Shown here: positions 35,461 through 47,715 of the stretch, one piece after another
Layout of the letters: every line of letters starts with the position of its first letter
Position numbering within the stretch: position 1 is the first letter of the stretch
Origin: Austropuccinia psidii
Taxonomy: Eukaryota; Basidiomycota; Pucciniomycetes; Pucciniales; Sphaerophragmiaceae
NCBI GenBank assembly: GCA_023105745.1
Contig: JALGQZ010000011.1
Span: 27,960,612 to 28,024,611 of the forward strand
Direction: 5' to 3'
DNA: 64,000 bases
Made by a program: the position numbers and the translations under genes
Notes under the pieces: model-generated
What the model saw: only the letters and a program-made list of their open reading frames with translations
Database searches by the model: none
Told to the model about the DNA's origin: nothing

Positions 35461-35480
35461 ATCACGGCTGGGCCCCCAAA
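35461..35480 (-). other. Candidate primer-binding site of the family-1 element
   Basis: On the minus strand TTTGGGGGCCCAGCCGTGAT follows the LTR end CTTACA. TGG begins 2 nt after the LTR, as expected for pairing with a tRNA CCA end. It is strikingly GC-rich for this DNA. I cannot name the tRNA. Confidence 0.55.
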
Positions 35481-37058
35481 TGTAAGGTGTGGATATGAAA
35501 CTTTGATTAAAATCAAGTACTTTTCCTGTCCTCAAAATTTTCATAAGGTAAAAAATGATTAAAAACAGTAAGAAGGAGTATTTTCTAAAGGAAACACGCC
35601 CAAAAGGGACCAGAATGAACTTGGAAACAAAGTGACAAAGCTAACAGTGATGAAAGATGCTTTAATTCACTTATGGGGTGGTTCAAGGGGTAAAAATGAT
35701 TATATGAGTTACAAACAATGATTATAATAATTTTTTCATGTGGCTAAAAGGTTTAAAATGATTTGAAAAGGTGGTTGGAATCTTTTATTGATTGGTTTAA
35801 CAGTGCTTAAACTAATTGTAAAAGGAAAAGGTTCTAACATGAAGAGAAAAGTGGGGCAAAGAAGACATTCTTTTATAGCCATCAATTTTCTTAGTACAAA
35901 AGTAAAATTTACTCTTATCAGCCGTAGAAAACACTCTGACAACAAGAAAGCCAATTATGGCATTGTTGAACCCTGGTTTAGACCAAAAAGGGCTGGTTTT
36001 AGCCATTTTAGACCCTTAAATCAGCCATTAATATAGTAATACCTGGTCTAGAGCCTTTAAAACCCATCAGAATGTGTGTAAGAGATGTAGGAACCAGTTG
36101 AAACTGTTTTTACCAATATTTCTTTAACTTAAGGGGGTTTTGACCCTCTTGGCAACAGTTAAAACTGCCCTGGTTGGTATCAAAACCTCATCATCAATTG
36201 AGTCACAGACCCTGTGACTCAATTCCAGGCCAAAAGTGATGAACTTTTGCATGTATCTTGACATCCCAAGCCTGCCAGCAAGGATTTTGGGGGTCTGGCT
36301 CCCCCTTGGAGCTAGAGTACCTTTTCTCCCCTGAATTAATCTTTCCAATTTATTTTTTCTTTAATTTGTCATCATGTAATACACTTGTAATTTACAAATA
36401 AAATTCAATTGAGTTTTACAGTACACAACTGTAATAACTGATACCTCATATGTAAATTACAGTTCACTTATGTAATACATGCGCACATTTTGACATTTAA
36501 ATTGAAAATACTTCAATTCCTCATAACTTCTAAACTACACACAACACCTCAATCTTAACACAAAAATCGTTGGTTAACACCAAATGTGGTGTGAATTAAA
36601 TTAAGTTTTTGAGGATTTTCAACTTTTGTACAGAAAATACTAAAAACTTAATTTAAGCTTATTTAGAGTCCAGTTACAGAAATTTTACCCAGAGGTGACC
36701 CCACCTTATTTTTTATGGGGAATCCAATGGTGAAGTAATTTTCTTATGTTTATTTATTGGATAAAAGGTTATAATATATTCTATGTAATGCTTTACCAAA
36801 AATATTTTGATTTCATTAATTTTATTAAAAATTCATTTTTACTTAATTTTTTCAAGTAAAAATGCAATTTCACAATTTTAAAATTGAATGTAATTTTTAT
36901 TTTAAATTATAATTAAATTTGTATTTTTTGTGTATAAAGCTGTATATATATTTAAATTTTTATTCTGATAATATAAATAAATTCATTTTATTTATATTTA
37001 TATCTTATTTTGTTATTTGTGGTCTTTTGGGTATATGAAAATACCTCTAAGGCTCACA
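35481..37058 (-). repeat. 5' LTR of the family-1 element
   Basis: Reversed LTR of 1,578 bp: TGTGAGCCTTAGAGG starts at 37058 and CCACACCTTACA ends at 35481. It contains the paired TGASTCA palindrome (36196-36224) and a GC-rich block (GCTCCAAGGGGGAGCC). It is about 140 bp shorter than the copy at 26,646-28,362 because of separate indels in each. Confidence 0.85.
36196..36224. promoter_or_regulatory. LTR palindrome with paired TGASTCA sites, copy 2
   Basis: Same 13-bp stem as at 27480-27508, with loop ACC in place of GGT on the plus strand because this LTR is reversed. Confidence 0.65.
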
Positions 37059-38124
37059 AAAAGATTAATTCTGGGGGGAAAGGAACTCTAGCTCCAAGGG
37101 GGAGCCAGACCCCCAAAATCCTTTCTTACAGTCATGGGATGTCAAAATACACGCAATAGTTCATCACTTTTGGCCTGGAATTGAGTCACAGGGTCTGTGA
37201 CTCAATTGATGATGAGGTTTTGATATGAACCAGGGCAGGTTTAACTGTTGCCAAGAGGGTAAAAACCCCCTTAAGCTAGAGAAATCTTGGTAAAAACAGT
37301 TTCAGCTGGTTCCTACATCTCTTACACACATTCTGACGGGTTTTGAAGGCTCTAGACCAGGTATTACTATAGTAATGGCTGATTTAAGGGTCTAAAATGG
37401 CTAAAACCAGCCCTTTTTTGGTCTAAACCAGGGTTCAATGATGCCATAATTGCCTTTATTTGTTGTCAGAGTGTTTTCAACGACTGAAGAGAGTAAATTT
37501 TACTTTTTAGTAAGAAAATTTATGGCTATAAAAGAATGTCTTCTTTGCCCCACTTTTCTCTTCAGGTTAGAAGCTTTTCCTTTTACAATTAGTTTAAACA
37601 CTGTTAAACCAATCAATAAAATATTTCAACCACCTTTCTTATGTCAATTCAAACCTTTTAACCATGTGAAAAGATAATTATAATCATTTTTTGTAACTCT
37701 TATAATCATTTCACCCCTTGAACCACCCCATAAGTGAATTAAAGCATCTTTCATCACTGTTAACTTTGTCACTTTGTTTCTAAATTCACTCTGGTCACTT
37801 TTGGGCGTTTTTTCTCTTCAAAATCTTTTTTAAGACTTTTTCTTTAATTAATTGCTTTCAGATCTTTGCTCAATCAATACCAATTGAAATTTCTCTTGAA
37901 GAAACTTCTTCTGTAGCCTTAAATATCTCTTGTAGAGTATTTTTGGATAAATTTTTATAATATTATTGTTTTATACTTATAAAGTTAAGAACAATAAAAT
38001 TGGTGTGTTTTCTTCCAAAAATTACTATTTCATACTATTTTTTAATCATTCTTTATCTTATACAAATTGTTAGGACAGGAAGAGTACTTGATTCTTAATC
38101 AAAGTTTCATATCCACACCTTACA
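37059..38124 (+). repeat. Second part of the resident family-1 LTR
   Basis: Begins AAAAGATTAATTC, matching the middle of the LTR (compare 27359-27370), and ends CCACACCTTACA at 38124. It lacks the first 715 bp or so of the LTR, which lie at 26,646 onward. Contains the palindrome at 37179-37207. AAAGTGAACG after it is not a primer-binding site, so the resident copy was probably a solo LTR. Confidence 0.8.
37179..37207. promoter_or_regulatory. LTR palindrome with paired TGASTCA sites, copy 3
   Basis: Same stem and GGT loop as at 27480-27508, in the resident LTR half. Confidence 0.65.
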
Positions 38125-38879
38125 AAAGTGAACGAAGAAACGAATAAAAAAATCATACCATAGGAAGCAAACTAGTGAACCATAGCTAATTCAGATCCAA
38201 ATATCACCCATAAAGAGTTTCAAAATCAAGAAAAGCCCTTGGATTAAGCCAGGAGGTCCTTGCACTACTTTAGAATGCAGGTCTTGTAAAACTAATATAC
38301 AGGTGTTACACACCTGGTTTCAAGTCCCGTATGAGTTTCAACTGAATTTTTTATGGAAAATGGAAGGAAGAAGAGCTTCAAAGATATCAAGATCCCAAAA
38401 AAAGGATATCAATTGAAAAATTCTCCTTGCAAAAAACACTTCAAGATATGAATTTACTAAAAAAATGGATAGCCAAATCTTAGAAGTAAAATACATATAA
38501 GTCCTCAAGCAGGTTAGGCCAGTGAATGAGCCTATTCCTCAATATATTAACCCAACTTTGTAAAGTTCCAATTTATCAACAAAATGTATGAGAAAACTAC
38601 ATCACTACATCCACCTGACTTCAAAGAAACCTTCAAAGCCAGTAGTAAAAGATATAAATCAGTCCGTTTTGGACCCATAGGCTGGCTTTTAGAGGAATAA
38701 ATAAGTTTACTAAGAGCTTGATTGTTTTAAGAAAAAAGGAAATATCCTTTTGTGAAGAGAAAATATGATTACGCAGGCCCTATTATTCAAAGCCTTACAG
38801 AATACCAGCTATACCCCATCAGAAATGGAAAGATAAACCAATTATAATTGCAAAATAGGTTTTAACTCAATTTACTGTA
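38125..38879 (+). other. Family-3 interior resumed, upstream of RT
   Basis: The decayed interior of the host element returns after the nested family-1 complex. Only short coding-like pieces are visible. A GGTTTCAAGTCCCG string near 38,318 looks like a pol III B-box but no tRNA folds around it. Confidence 0.4.
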
Positions 38880-41320
38880 TTAATTGAGAAAGAATGAGAA
38901 ATAGACTTTATGAAAAATCCACCTCAAGGTACACAAGCTTAATATCTTGTGTGGCCAAATAAAATCAAAAGCTTAGAATTGTCCATGACCTTCAAGAGCT
39001 TAATAAAGTAATTATTAGGTATGATGAACTACCACCACACCTTGAGGAATTGGTCTATGTATTTTCATGAAGAAAATATTATGAATTAGGCAATATAGTG
39101 GGAGGATATGATGAGAGAGAGTTGGATATCATTACAAGAACACCTGAAAATTTTGAAACACCCCTTGGAATAATTCAGCTCACAAGATTATCTCAAGGGG
39201 AAACAAGCTTAGTAGAAGTCTATCAGGTCCAAATGATCTGGATATTTCAACAAGAACAATGCGATTATTTCATTGATGCTGGAGGAATAATAGGGAAAAG
39301 ATAATTATAAAATAAGAAAATAATACAATAAAGCCCCTAAATTATAAGATTAAAATGAGATTATGCAGTCAATTTGGAGAGAATTCTATTAAGCATTGAA
39401 TCCATAAAAAAAGAAGCATGACTCACTATATCAGGATCAGAACCTCTTTCATGTGTTCAATATTTGGACATAGTAGGGAATTTTGTGTCATTAAAATGAA
39501 GAGAAATATAAAAGCAGAGGGTAAAAAATCCAAAATTGGAAGAAACTCCTCAAAAAAAGGAGATTAGAGAATTTGTTGGAATTTTCACATATTTATGGAT
39601 GTTGATTGAAAATTTCTCAAAATTTGCCTCACCCCTAAGAGGGCTGACCAGAGAAGATGTGGACTAAAAATGGGATCTAAAGTGTTATAAATCCTCCAAT
39701 AAGTTCTGAAAATTTATTGGATGGGAAATAAAACTCAAATAATTAGATTATGACAAGGGATCTTGAAGAACCAAAGCTATATCTCTGAAGGTAAAGTACT
39801 TAATTAAAAAACAAAGAAGGAAAAGCCATTTCAGTACTATATGATTGAATAAATTCCTCAAAATTGGAATTAAAATACTCACAAAACAAAACTGAGCCAG
39901 GTGGTTCAGTTTTTTCCAGAATACTCATGAAGATTCAAACAAAAAATGTGGGAACATAATTTTGAATAGAAGTGGATAAAAAGGCCTTAATTGAAATTTA
40001 ACACACCATGTTTACCTAATGCCCCAATGATGAGATGTATTGCCTTCATAAAGTTATTTTCCATTCTTTTTTTGCATCAGAAAGGGAAAATATTTACCAT
40101 GCTGGACAGTTTTTCCAGAGGGCCAAATAGATCAAATGAGGAGTAAATTTATGCACAAGAATTTGATTAAAAGGAAGAATGGATAAAACCACATCCTGGA
40201 TTTGGAGCTAAGTTTTACACTACACTCCAATCATTAGGAATAGAATCTTCAACAAGACAGGAGGTATTTTTTAGGAGAATAGAGGAGTATTCCAGTAACA
40301 TGCAAAAGCCAATAGGAATTGGTGATGAATAATTTCAAAGAATCAAAAGAAGGAATCAAACTTCTTGATTGAATGCGGTGAACTTGAAAGAAGAAAACGC
40401 CTAATCCCTTAATTGGTGATATCAAGAAAATCTACTCAAAATGGGATATTGAAGTTCTTTTATGAGGAAATGGGCCATAGGGGAGAAAACGAAGCTTATG
40501 GAAGGATAAATGAAAGCTTTTGGTATAAAAAGATGAAGAAATAAGTCAAGAAATGGGCTCAATAATTCCAACCCTTCCAAAGAAGAAGCCAAAGCTTACA
40601 AAAATAAGAAGGTAAGCTTGTTTCAACCTAAATCCTTTTTGAAAGGGTAAGAATAAGTGAAGTGCATATTAAAGCAGGAGTATGGAAATATATCTTTATG
40701 GCTAGGGTTGACTTTTCAGGATGGTAAGAAAAGGCTGGACCAATTGAAGTAACACCAAGAGCAGTTGGTTAGTGGTTCACTTCAGAATGGATATGTAGAT
40801 ATGGCTCACCACAAGAAGTTACTGCTGATTGGGGGCCTGAGCTTTTGAAAGAACTTCAAGATGAATCGAAAACGGAAGTCTTAAAGATAATATTAGCAAC
40901 TCCATACTACCTTGAATCACAAATAATGATTGAAAGGGATTATAAATAGATTAAAGATGTACTGGTGAAAATGGTGGAAAATGTAATACACACTTATCAT
41001 GAGTGACCCTTGCTGATATGATATCAACCAAATAGACAAAGGGATATTCACTACTTGAGCTCCAATTTAATAAAAAAGAAGTATTACCCATTGAACTTGA
41101 AATGAAAACATCTTTAGCTGTAAATTTTTATTATATCAACACTACAGAAGAATGATTGATAGAAAAAGAAAACATTTGGAGCTACTAAAAACAGCTGTCT
41201 GTCACATTGATTATGGAAAACATCAGCAAGAACTTGAGCTCTCCACTGAGAGGAATGTTAGAACAGGTAGTCTCCCACCACCACCATGACTAGATCCTAG
41301 GCTGTTTGATTGGCATAATC
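38880..41320 (+). pseudogene. Family-3 pol: RT, RNase H and integrase remnants
   Basis: RT: an open stretch 39,098-39,304 reads GGYDERELDIIT, FETPLG, QLTRLSQGE and YFIDAGGIIG. The last is the RT active-site region with Ala where the second Asp of the FxDD motif should be. About 39,630 reads SPLRGLTRED (connection to RNase H). About 40,185 reads EEWIKPHPGFG. The integrase zinc-finger region MGHRGENEAYGRI is at about 40,465. The integrase core at about 40,700-40,970 includes ARVDFSGW, WFTSEWICRYGSPQEV and ATPYYLESQ. Stops lie between nearly all blocks. The order and spacing fit a Gypsy pol that continues from 25,651, so the complex 26,646-38,124 interrupts it. Non-functional. Confidence 0.65.
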
Positions 41321-41714
41321 AACACATCCAAGAAGAAAATCTTACAACATCAAGGTTAAATCCCCTTGATCTCTTTCTGGTATTATAGGTCACAGTTTCA
41401 CCTTCTGTGGCAGGGACTTGTTTCTGGTATATGAAAAGATTACTGAGACAAATTGGGGGTTGCTTTTGAGAAAACCAATGAAATAGGCCATAAAAATTAG
41501 TCAACAAGATTAATAATTGACTTTGTGCGCTGGAGGAGCTGGATGAAACTAAATTGAAAAGACATTTTGCAATAACCTTACTGAATAGAATATTGCAATT
41601 GAGGAAATCTGTGATGAAGGTCAGCAATCAAAGGGGGAACCAATACAAAAAGATTATGAGGTAATAGAAGAAAGAATAGGGTCAGATCAAGTAGAGTAAG
41701 ATTTTACCTAGAAT

Positions 41715-41728
41715 GATGAGGAGGGGTA
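41715..41728 (+). other. Polypurine tract of the family-3 element
   Basis: GATGAGGAGGGGTA lies just before the 3' LTR start (TTTAGTATTCC, from TGTGGTATTCC) and fixes the element's plus orientation. Confidence 0.6.
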
Positions 41729-43405
41729 TTTAGTATTCCTGACCTTATTTCAAAGCTCAATCTCACAGAACCTCTACAAGCTAAGAATAATGACCCTTTA
41801 ATTATCATTGAAATGCCAAATTTATCTGGGATTTTACTCAGCTCTCTTCCAATCAAATAGGCTTTAAATGGCCTATATAAAAAATATATACAGAATACAC
41901 AAATTAAAACCAGACTGAAATAATATCCCCTATTTTAATCAAGCTCTCAACAGAATTCTTACATAAAATTCAATTACTGCAGTCATTATTCATATAGTGA
42001 AACAGCCTTTGGGACCTTATAAATACTGGATGCATCAGGAACTCTGGAAGAAGTTCTATATATTCCTGACAAATATAAAGTACCACAAATACAGATACAT
42101 GGCCAGAAAAAATTGATATCAAGCTTCAAATTCAATCTCAAAAAAAAATACAGAGCCCCACTAATCTGACCTAAAAGATTAATTTACACAATTAATTACT
42201 AAATATTGACTTGAATCTTCTGACCACATGAAAAACCTCATGAAATGAAATCCAAATCGACTCTACATCTTTGCACAGACATACTCTGTAGCTTCAAATC
42301 TACAAACCACATAATTTTCAATCAAACAGATATTGAATCTGTATGAGAAACATAAAAATGACCTAAATATGCAAATAAGCCATAGTAATAACCCTCCCAG
42401 CCAAAAAGATAACATTAAAGCAAATAATAAACATAAAAATTATCTCAAGGTGTGTAAGAAGTATCAAAGCTTGATTTCGATGCAATAATATATAATTAAA
42501 AAAGTCAGAGGACACCCACACTAGGATAGATGTCTCAAATCTGTGGAATAAAATTTGTAAAGAAGACATAAATAATAAGATTACAGCCATTTGGAAAATC
42601 CTCAGTAGCAGAAATATCTCAATGCTATGAATTATGAAAATGAATTTTGGGAAATATGATATATAAAATCCTACAGTACAAGCTTTCATTAGCAAGTATT
42701 TCTCAAAGTGTTGCAATGCTAATTTCAAAGGTTAAAGAAATAGTCAGATTAGACCTTTGAGTAAGATTTCCACTATAAGATATATCTCAAGGCTGTGCAC
42801 CAGTCATCATATGACCCATAAAATAAATAATGCTCACTAGTACAATTTACTCAAGAACTTATTAACCCCTAATCTAAGGGCAATATTATTAAATGAGGAA
42901 AGCTCCCATTGAGAATGCATAGGCTTAAAAATGGTATAAATAGAGTTCTTTTCTTCTCCTAATTCACTTTTTACCATGGCTATATTATGAATTAGATATA
43001 ATTCCATCCCTTTTATAGGAGTTAGTCCAGCATTATAATTCCCTTTATTTCATCTGTGAATTAGAATTATCAGATAAAAAAACCCTCAGAAAATATTTTA
43101 TAAAAAAAATAAAATATATAGCTTAATTTCTATAGTATCCCAATATTATTAACATTTTTAAAATAATTAGTAGTTGATAGGTTTGAAAGATACTGGAAAA
43201 TATAGTCTCCTCTATCTTTAAAGCTACATAACCAATACATTTCAATTTGTGAGACCAAGAAGATTTTTTCAGTGCTGTAGGAGGGGAAGACAATACACCT
43301 TTTCACCCTTGTTTTCAGGATTTACTAGCAATCCTAAACTAGTTACATATGATTCCCCCCCCCAGGTACTTCCTCATTTGATCCCATTTAAGAGATTTTT
43401 GCACA
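41729..43405 (+). repeat. 3' LTR of family-3 Gypsy
   Basis: Aligns with 15855-17785 throughout (for example CTCAATCTCACA-ACCTCTACAA near the start and the AATACACCTT-TCACCCT block near the end). Ends GCACA at 43405. The first bases are mutated from the family's TGTGG. It lacks the tRNA-like insert of the 5' LTR. The many differences between the two LTRs show an old insertion. Confidence 0.8.
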
Positions 43406-45387
43406 TCATTAATTTTGAAATAGAATAAACCAGTTTTTTACCACAAAATCTCATACCTTTCCGCAAAAAACATCATTAAGTGAATTCATGGTCTATGTAA
43501 GTTTAATCTCATTTAATCTCCAGTTTTTTGAATTGTCACCAAACAATAAAGAAGCTTGATTTTGTCCCTATATAAGGGAATATTTCTCTTCTGCTTCTGA
43601 ATTAAACTCAAATTTGATAATCAGGTGATATTGATGTAGCTTGAAGATGCGACCTATATAAATAAAAATATTGAGTTAAAATAATTTCAGAGAAAGAAAA
43701 TTCACTTGTTATTTGATTAGTTTTCAGTTTTAACACAAACTTCAAGCTACTTTAAATTGTGGCTTGGAAAAATTTCTTATGTTTTCCACACCATAGGACC
43801 AAGAATTATTCAAATCTTTCAAATATGTGTGACTATAGTGATCCAGAGATATCGTTTATGAATAAGATCAATTAATTTTGTGGTAAAAACCATGATTAAC
43901 TTTTAAAATTATTAAGTTCCCTTAAATGCATAAGTATTAAAATAAATTTTTCAAAAGAATTATTTTCCTAATTTTTATTAAAGTCAGAATCCAATATAAG
44001 CAGGGTAATATGCTGGGAAAATTTCCATAATATTTAAGTGAGTAATGATTACATTGTGTCATGATCCATTGGGAATGAAACAAATAATAAATTGGAAGAA
44101 AATTTGTTCAGCTTTGACAAGATATCTAAGAAAAAATGTAAAGATTTTCCAATTAAGGGGATCCCAAGGACATCTTATATTTATAGTAAGAATTATTTCC
44201 CTTTGAATATGAATTTATCAAGCTATGGGGAATAAAGAAATGAAAATGAAAAAACGATAATTAATGAATCACTGAGGTTTATCCTTTAATTCAATATAGA
44301 AACTGATATATTTTTTCCAAGGTACTCAATTTTAAGAAAACTGGCTTATTATATGAATCGAAAGTCTATGATCTCTCAGGTGTTTTGCACCACCTTTCTC
44401 AATGATTGATGTTTGTGCTAAAGTATGATTAATTCAAATCTCTCAAAGATATTTCATTCGAAATATCAGTAATTAATTTCTCAGATAAACCTATTTTATT
44501 TATGAAATAGAAATTTATGAGCCTTGTTGCATGAATAGTAAAGCTTAACCAAGTTTTTAAGCCTTTGATGATGGATGTTTTCCGAAAAAAATAACTTAGC
44601 TGAAACATATAGTCTTTTGAGATATTCCAAGAAATTCATGATTGTTAAATGTATTTTTTTCCAAAAAAAGAGAAAATTATTTTCAAAGGAAACTTATATT
44701 TTGATACTGAGACCTGAAGCTAAACAGGAAGTTTATTATGAACCTTATTGAGTAATTTATAATTAAAAGAAAAAGATATAAAATCCAAGATGAAAAAATC
44801 TTTAAAGATATTTTTTGAATCGTAATTTTTGTTTTTTTACTCTTTCATATCTTCAAATTCCTTTTTACTTTGAATATTTCAGTAAATTTTCAGAAATGGA
44901 GTGTTACATCAAAATTGGATTGTGTCACAATGTAAAGATTTTAGCTATAAAATTAATTTTCTGGAGATGAGAAGTTTCACTCTGGATATGTGAGCCATCA
45001 AATACATTATGAGAGTTTCTTTTTCAAGTTATTAATTAAAAATAACTACCAAGATATTGTGAATCATTCCTTCTTTCAGTGGTAAAGGTCATATTCTTTT
45101 GAAAAGGGAATAGTAATCTTATGTTAGTGATCTCCCTAAAATTTCTTCTAACTTGATTTCTTTCAAATTCTTTTCAAGATCTTCAGAAGAACTCAAAAGA
45201 GAATTTTAAATCTTTCTTGGAGTGTAGTTAAATTATTCAACTGTTATGATTAGCAGTTAAGGGGTGTTACATGTTTTATCAATAAAGTGAGAGAGAAGAT
45301 ATTGATTTTGAATCATTTAATAATATCTATAAAATCATGTTACTCATTAAAAAGTACTCCAATAGGAGATATTTCCTCTTCAAATAG
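43406..45387. other. AT-rich sequence without recognised genes
   Basis: Nearly 2 kb of AT-rich DNA with stops in all frames. It starts with TCAT, the likely right target duplicate of the family-3 element, and ends with ATAG, the left duplicate of the next solo LTR. Confidence 0.5.
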
Positions 45388-47250
45388 TGTGGAACTCCTT
45401 TTATTTTGGGATTGGATAAGGCAGTTCTTTAAGGGGAAATCATAGGTAATAAGTTTCATTGCTGAAAGCTTTTGTAGAAAAGTGCTCTAATTATCTTTGA
45501 GCTTCCCCTCTGAATATACTTAAGACTCTATCTACTTGGCTCACCAAGAAAAAGTTAAGTTTGTGGACTTACAACTAGAGAGGACTAATTTAGAATTCTC
45601 TTATCAGAAATAATCAAGAATCATACTAAATATAAATAAATTAAGCTTGAGGTAATGTATAAGTTTCAGTTTCCTGTAATATTGTGATAAGACTATTTGC
45701 TTAACTGAATAATGTTTAAGTTGAATTGAATAAATAAATTCAATGAAATCAAAGTAATAAAGGGGGGATAACATCTTTTAAGTGTTCTTTTAGATTTGAT
45801 ATTGGGTAATTTGTAAGTAATATTAATAAATAAACTATTTATTGATGTGTATTTAACTGATATCAACAGTGGGTATTGACTAGAATATATGGTAATATAA
45901 TTTTAATAGACTATGGGGGATGACTGCTAATATTATGCACTAACAGTAGGGGTAATGATAATAAATAGTGATGATAATGATATTTTTTCTCTTTTTATTA
46001 GCTACTAAGCTTTATAGTATTTCAAATTTGAATAGACTACCTGCTATGTTCAGGAATGATTCCATTTGATCTATTTATCTGTAAGTAATTTCTTAATAGT
46101 ATTAACTACTATCAATCATTTTTTTCATGCTAATTAGCTTAGCTACTTATCTTAAAATGATATGAGAAGGTATAGAATACTTTCTGGTTTCAGGGATGGT
46201 TCTATCTAATCTATTTTTCCCCAAATAATTATTTAATAGTATTAACTACCATGAATAAAGGAAAAAAGAAGTGGTTGAGAGAGAGGCTCTATTTATGTTG
46301 TTTGAGATACCCCATGTTCTCCATGGGGACCTTATCTTGCACTTTAAACCTTAATTTCAACCCTTCAGGAATTCCATATGGTGTGATCTTTCCAACTACG
46401 CCATGTGATAGAGAACCTGTATTGAGGTTTTGAGCATGCACATCCTTTAGTGATTATTTCTGGTGATAAGTGTATCTTATTATGTCAGGTGATGTTGTTT
46501 TTCAGCTTAATGCTGAGCTAATGGAAGGTGGTTGAACTTTCAAGATCATTCCTTATCAGGTAAAATTATTTTCTTACAGCTATAGTGGCTGTTATTTTCC
46601 TGTTAAATTTATGAAAGGGGATTGAGGGTTGTTTAATGAGTTTATGCACTCTCATGAAGGAAAATATGTTTTTTTTAGGCTATCATGCAAGTGTATGCAA
46701 GTGATTTCTCCTAGTTAGCTGATGAGTTAATGAAAGGGATTTAATATTGCATGAAGGAGCTTTTGTAGTTGAGTTTACTGTTCGAAGACTGTTTTTTTAT
46801 GCAAAGGAGACTTCCTGCTCATAAGAGAAATAATGATTAAAGTTAAAATTTTGAACTGGTTTGGGTTGTTGAATTTCAATGTCCCTTTCCTTTTTATATA
46901 ATGTTTTCATTTTATAATTTATTCGGAGGCTGAAGGGTTTCTCAGGAAGTTAAGGTGAAGATAATATTTCATTTTAAGATATTTCTGGTTTTCTTCTTGT
47001 ATCTTGCTTGTTTTGAAGTGCAGTCTTACTGATATTAAGGCTATATAGAGTAAGTTTAGGCTCCATTTTACTATTAACAAATTGTTTGAAAATTACCTGA
47101 GGTAAATTACTTGGTGATTGCGGATAATTTGAAATTTATAATGATTAGTTTGACAATATTCCCTGGCCCCTTTTCTGATTTGAAACCTCTTTGAGGTAAG
47201 ATGAAATTGGTGATGTGGGCATGAAGCCAAAAAAGGCATGGAATACCACA
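45388..47250 (-). mobile_element. Second reversed solo LTR of family 3, TSD ATAG
   Basis: TGTGGAACTCC at 45388 to GGAATACCACA at 47250 (1,863 bp), flanked by perfect ATAG at 45384-45387 and 47251-47254. Its start matches the solo LTR at 19055 almost base for base over 50 bp (TTGGGATTGGATAAGGCAGT and so on). No internal sequence remains. Confidence 0.85.
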
Positions 47251-47256
47251 ATAGTT

Positions 47257-47715
47257 TTATAATATCTGATAGATTTTGGATTGTTTTTGGAATATTGTGT
47301 TAGTGGCCTTTGAAATTTTCCATGAGGTGATAATGATTATTGGACATGCTTTGAGCTCTTTAAGATAATAAAAAGCTCTTGAATCTGCTGTAAAAAAATC
47401 TCTTCCATTGAGAAACTTTGGTTTTAATTTAATATTTTGAATTAAAGCCAATATTAGAGCTTTAGAAACTTCTCTATAATGCTTTATGAGGTCCATTAAG
47501 GAAATGAGACTCAAGATTAAGGCTTCCCCCAAACCAAAAATCCAAGAATTTCCTGGTGTAACGCCCCCAGTGTTTATTAAACCGGGAAATCTCAAGTTCT
47601 TGAGCAAATTGAGGATATGGAATGGGATTAGGTATAGGGGAACCTTCTTAAAATAAATTTGAAGTAACCTCATAAAAAAGAAATCAAAAGAAAAACAAAG
47701 AGAAATTCTTTTCAA
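47257..47715 (-). other. Unclassified 152-codon open frame
   Basis: A stop-free minus-strand frame from 47,715 to 47,257. The N-part is hydrophobic and Phe-rich. The C-part (LNGRDFFTADSRAFYYLKEL, then ACPIIIITSWKISKATN) looks more protein-like than the chance frames around it. No known motif. It lies downstream of the hAT-like relic in the same orientation and might be a fragment of that element, but it does not match the usual hAT dimerisation end. Probably a relic. Confidence 0.3.

Larger units (their letters stand above)
28363..37058 (-). mobile_element. Family-1 Ty3/Gypsy element, minus strand, inside an older LTR of its own family
   Basis: In element order: 5' LTR 37058-35481, primer-binding region 35480-35461, gag 35009-32800, protease 32775-32248, RT/RNase H/integrase about 32,240-29,830, chromodomain 29,382-29,104, polypurine tract 29092-29081, truncated 3' LTR 29080-28363. 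The right neighbour (37059-38124) is the second part of another family-1 LTR and starts AAAAG ATTAATTC, while the left break shows GAAAG reversed. This fits a 5-bp target duplication with one change. The RT motif is intact, but integrase and RNase H residues are lost. Confidence 0.8.
15855..43405 (+). mobile_element. Large Ty3/Gypsy element (family 3) with nested insertions
   Basis: Bounded by two directly repeated LTRs (15855-17785 and 41729-43405). The order gag (17800-19054, resuming at 20951), protease (about 22,170-22,330), RT (about 38,900-39,300), RNase H and integrase (about 40,440-40,970) is that of Ty3/Gypsy. The flanks TTAT (15851-15854) and TCAT (43406-43409) look like a 4-bp target duplication with one change. 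Inside it sit a reversed solo LTR of its own family, a family-2 LTR and the family-1 complex 26,646-38,124. Without these it would be about 13.5 kb. The coding parts are full of stops and the RT site is altered, so the element is dead. The LTR ends carry the inverted repeat TGTGGTATTCC / GGAATACCACA. Confidence 0.8.

Noticed and set aside
38285..38345. tRNA-like B-box (GGTTTCAAGTCCCG)
   Set aside because: The arms around it do not pair into a T-stem or acceptor stem and no A-box lies at the right distance.
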